Shown piece by piece: positions 4,414 to 6,195 of a DNA stretch of 6,195 bases. Below the pieces are notes generated by a model. It was not told the origin of the DNA. It did not search any database and saw only the letters and a list, made by a program, of their open reading frames with translations. Source of the DNA: Woeseiaceae bacterium (GTDB lineage: Bacteria > Pseudomonadota > Gammaproteobacteria > Steroidobacterales > Woeseiaceae); assembly GCA_022866645.1 (NCBI GenBank), contig JALHUQ010000312.1, positions 1 to 6,195 on the forward strand. The letters are read 5' to 3'. The translations under genes were made by a program, and so were the position numbers. How positions within the stretch are numbered: position 1 is the stretch's first letter; the number at the start of each line of letters is the position of its first letter.

Positions 4414-6195
4414 TTACCAGATCATGTTCAGACTCAGCGACGCGCTGCGTCCGGCCTGGGCGAGGAATGGCAGTAGTGGATCGTCGGGCGTCAGCCCGCG
4501 TACATCGGACCAGTTCCAATAGCTACTATCGGTGAGGTTATGCAGCCCTGCCCTGACGATGGCGTGGTTGCCAATACGCTGCGTCATGAACAAATCGAAA
4601 ATCGCGTGGCCCGCCGGTTTGAATACGGCGCCACCGCTTTCGTCGCGGCGATCATAGGCATCAGTGAATGTACCCTTCAGGCGCAGTTGGCTATTTTCGT
4701 TGGGTGAAAACCAACTTAAGCCCAATACGCCCTGTGCCGGACCAACAGAATTCAATGCTTGCCCGGTGTCTTTGTTGTCGCCACGTGCGTAGTAAGCCGA
4801 GCCGTCAAAGCCAAACGCTTCGCCTTTGCCGAAGCGAGAACTCCAACCGCCTTCGATGCCCTCGATTTCGGTCTTGCCGATATTCTGCGACTGGAACATC
4901 GTTAATCCTGTAACAGGATCGACGCCAAGATTGATCTTGGATTCGATGAAGTCGTCGTAGCTGGTGCGAAATGCCGACAGTCGCGCGGACGATTGCAAGC
5001 CTTGCCAACGAATACCGACATCAAAACCATCCGAAGACTCGGACTTCAATTCCGGATTCGGGATGGCCCGATAACCGAAGAACGGCATCTCAAGGCTGAT
5101 ATTCGCATCCGAGTACGGTGGCGCCCGAAAGCCGTGCGAGTACTGAGCATAAAGGTCAGTGCCGGGCGTGATCGCGTATATAAGACCGAGCTTCGGCGAC
5201 AAGTCCGATTCGCTCAGGCTGACCAACTCGTAGGACGGATAGTCTTCCAAATACATCGCGTCAACGTCCGGGGACAGATCGAATCGATCTGCACGAACGG
5301 CGGCGATAAGTTTCCAGTCACCGAAGCTGATAGTGTCCTCGATGAACGCCGCCATTTCTTTCGTGCGGCTGATCGGAAAATCTCGCAGCGGAAATACTTC
5401 GCCCAGTAAGACCTTGGTCTGGTCACCGGTCGCAAGATCGGTCGACAGCCCGTCACGGTACTCTTCAGTAACGCGATCGCGATACTCCAATCCAAACCCA
5501 ACTCGCTGCCCAAAAGTCTCGCCGCTGAAGTTTTTCCAGATATTGACTTCAACACCGCTGATATCCTGATCATAGGAAAAGTAGCGATCGATCGAGACCG
5601 GTGTTCTCGCTGTGGCCCGTTCGTCGAGTGTGAGCTGTTGCACGCTCGCGACCTCGTAAAAGGCGCGGATCACACCGGAATCAATCCAGCCCTCCGGTGA
5701 ACCGAATTCGTAGGCGAAGTTAACGACGTCCATCGTATTGCTGTCATCGCCCTCCAATGCCGTGGTCGTTCGGAAGCGTCCGGCGCCCAGCAAAGAATTC
5801 ATATCAGACGTGACATTGGAATCCTGGTGCACCACGCTGGCTCGCCAGGTTCGGCCCCATTGATCATCAGCAACCAGTTTCAGCAACGCCGTCTGACGAT
5901 CGTAGTTCCGGGTGTCGATGTCCTTCGGTCCTGCTGCCGACTCAATCTCCTGACCGTCGCGCCAGCTGTAGCCAGCAAGCACACCGAGAGATTTATCGCC
6001 AAATGCGAACATCGCCTGACCATGCATGCTGTTGTCGGCAGCCCGCCACGTGCCCAGGAAGTCGCCACCACTGTTTTCGCTGTGAATAATGTCGGAAGGA
6101 TCGGGAGTTCTTACGGCGACGACGCCACCAATCGCCGAGCTACCGTACAAAGCCGAGGCCGGACCGTGCAAGACCTCTATGCTCTGCACCAGACC
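4414..6195 (-). CDS. TonB-dependent outer-membrane receptor, heme/hemoglobin-receptor class (5'-truncated by window edge)
   Basis: The frame is open from the right edge to the TAA at 4414-4416, about 593 residues. The GTG at 6187-6189 is internal, in the plug motif GLVQSIEVLHGPASALYGSSAIGGVVAV, so the signal peptide, TonB box and first part of the plug lie outside. The 22-strand barrel follows and ends in Trp, as usual for such barrels. Counting from the GTG, FRAPPYSD is at 354-361, NPEL at 378-381, and NLTDSSYWNWSDVRG at 551-565. The FRAP and NPxL boxes and the YW.WSDVRG tail are marks of the TonB-dependent heme/hemoglobin/transferrin receptor class. The protein would import a ligand, using energy from TonB-ExbBD, across the outer membrane. 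The His that several heme receptors carry between FRAP and NPNL is absent here (PYSDANISLEMPFFGYRAI), so heme as ligand is not assured; other iron chelates or another metal complex are possible. It leads nirS by 38 bp with no terminator, so they are probably co-transcribed. Confidence 0.92.
   Translation of the reverse strand, partial: GLVQSIEVLHGPASALYGSSAIGGVVAVRTPDPSDIIHSENSGGDFLGTWRAADNSMHGQAMFAFGDKSLGVLAGYSWRDGQEIESAAGPKDIDTRNYDRQTALLKLVADDQWGRTWRASVVHQDSNVTSDMNSLLGAGRFRTTTALEGDDSNTMDVVNFAYEFGSPEGWIDSGVIRAFYEVASVQQLTLDERATARTPVSIDRYFSYDQDISGVEVNIWKNFSGETFGQRVGFGLEYRDRVTEEYRDGLSTDLATGDQTKVLLGEVFPLRDFPISRTKEMAAFIEDTISFGDWKLIAAVRADRFDLSPDVDAMYLEDYPSYELVSLSESDLSPKLGLIYAITPGTDLYAQYSHGFRAPPYSDANISLEMPFFGYRAIPNPELKSESSDGFDVGIRWQGLQSSARLSAFRTSYDDFIESKINLGVDPVTGLTMFQSQNIGKTEIEGIEGGWSSRFGKGEAFGFDGSAYYARGDNKDTGQALNSVGPAQGVLGLSWFSPNENSQLRLKGTFTDAYDRRDESGGAVFKPAGHAIFDLFMTQRIGNHAIVRAGLHNLTDSSYWNWSDVRGLTPDDPLLPFLAQAGRSASLSLNMIW

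Noticed and set aside
4376..4519. In-frame 48-codon extension upstream of the nirS start
   Set aside because: It overlaps the receptor gene's 3' end in another frame, has no signal peptide or NirS similarity, and the ATG at 4373-4375 has a good ribosome site and a signal sequence.
4925..4940. Inverted repeat CCAAGAT-TG-ATCTTGG in the receptor gene
   Set aside because: It has only 7-bp arms with a 2-nt loop in coding sequence, so it is likely chance.

Overview
The window looks like a chromosomal piece of a Gram-negative, denitrifying proteobacterium. It carries a TonB-dependent outer-membrane receptor, a cytochrome cd1 nitrite reductase with Pseudomonas-type active-site spacing, and the remains of an outer-membrane porin. 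A TolB-like/TPR protein of a kind common in environmental Gammaproteobacteria lies opposite them. A marine or sediment gammaproteobacterium (for example Woeseia-like) is a reasonable guess, but nothing in the window fixes the taxon. No tRNA, rRNA, CRISPR array, insertion sequence or phage gene was seen.

Layout. On the plus strand, positions 1-1814 hold the 3' part of a gene for a TolB-like plus TPR-repeat protein whose start lies outside the window. Facing it on the minus strand is a compact, operon-like block read from right to left. It contains a TonB-dependent receptor of the heme/hemoglobin class (4414-6195, 5' end outside the window), then after 38 bp nirS (2231-4375), then after 6 bp a broken porin gene (1880-2224). 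A rho-independent terminator oriented for the minus strand (1826-1856) closes the block about 10 bp past the stop codon of the convergent TPR gene.

How the genes fit together. NirS reduces nitrite to NO in the periplasm. This NirS is 714 residues rather than the usual roughly 560-600. The extra length is a lipoprotein-type signal, an Ala/Thr-rich tether and an additional c-type cytochrome domain in front of the normal c-d1 enzyme. This suggests a membrane-anchored reductase carrying its own electron-donor heme. The receptor upstream may import an iron or heme-type ligand, and the porin downstream may once have admitted small solutes. Both links are inferences from gene order. No heme d1 biosynthesis gene is present in the window.

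The main points for a second look are the c-c-d1 NirS architecture, the co-transcribed heme-type receptor that lacks a His in the FRAP-NPEL segment, the porin remnant (apparent ATG-to-ATA start loss, frame breaks, missing middle), and two long perfect inverted repeats inside coding sequence (1317-1340 and 2144-2174).
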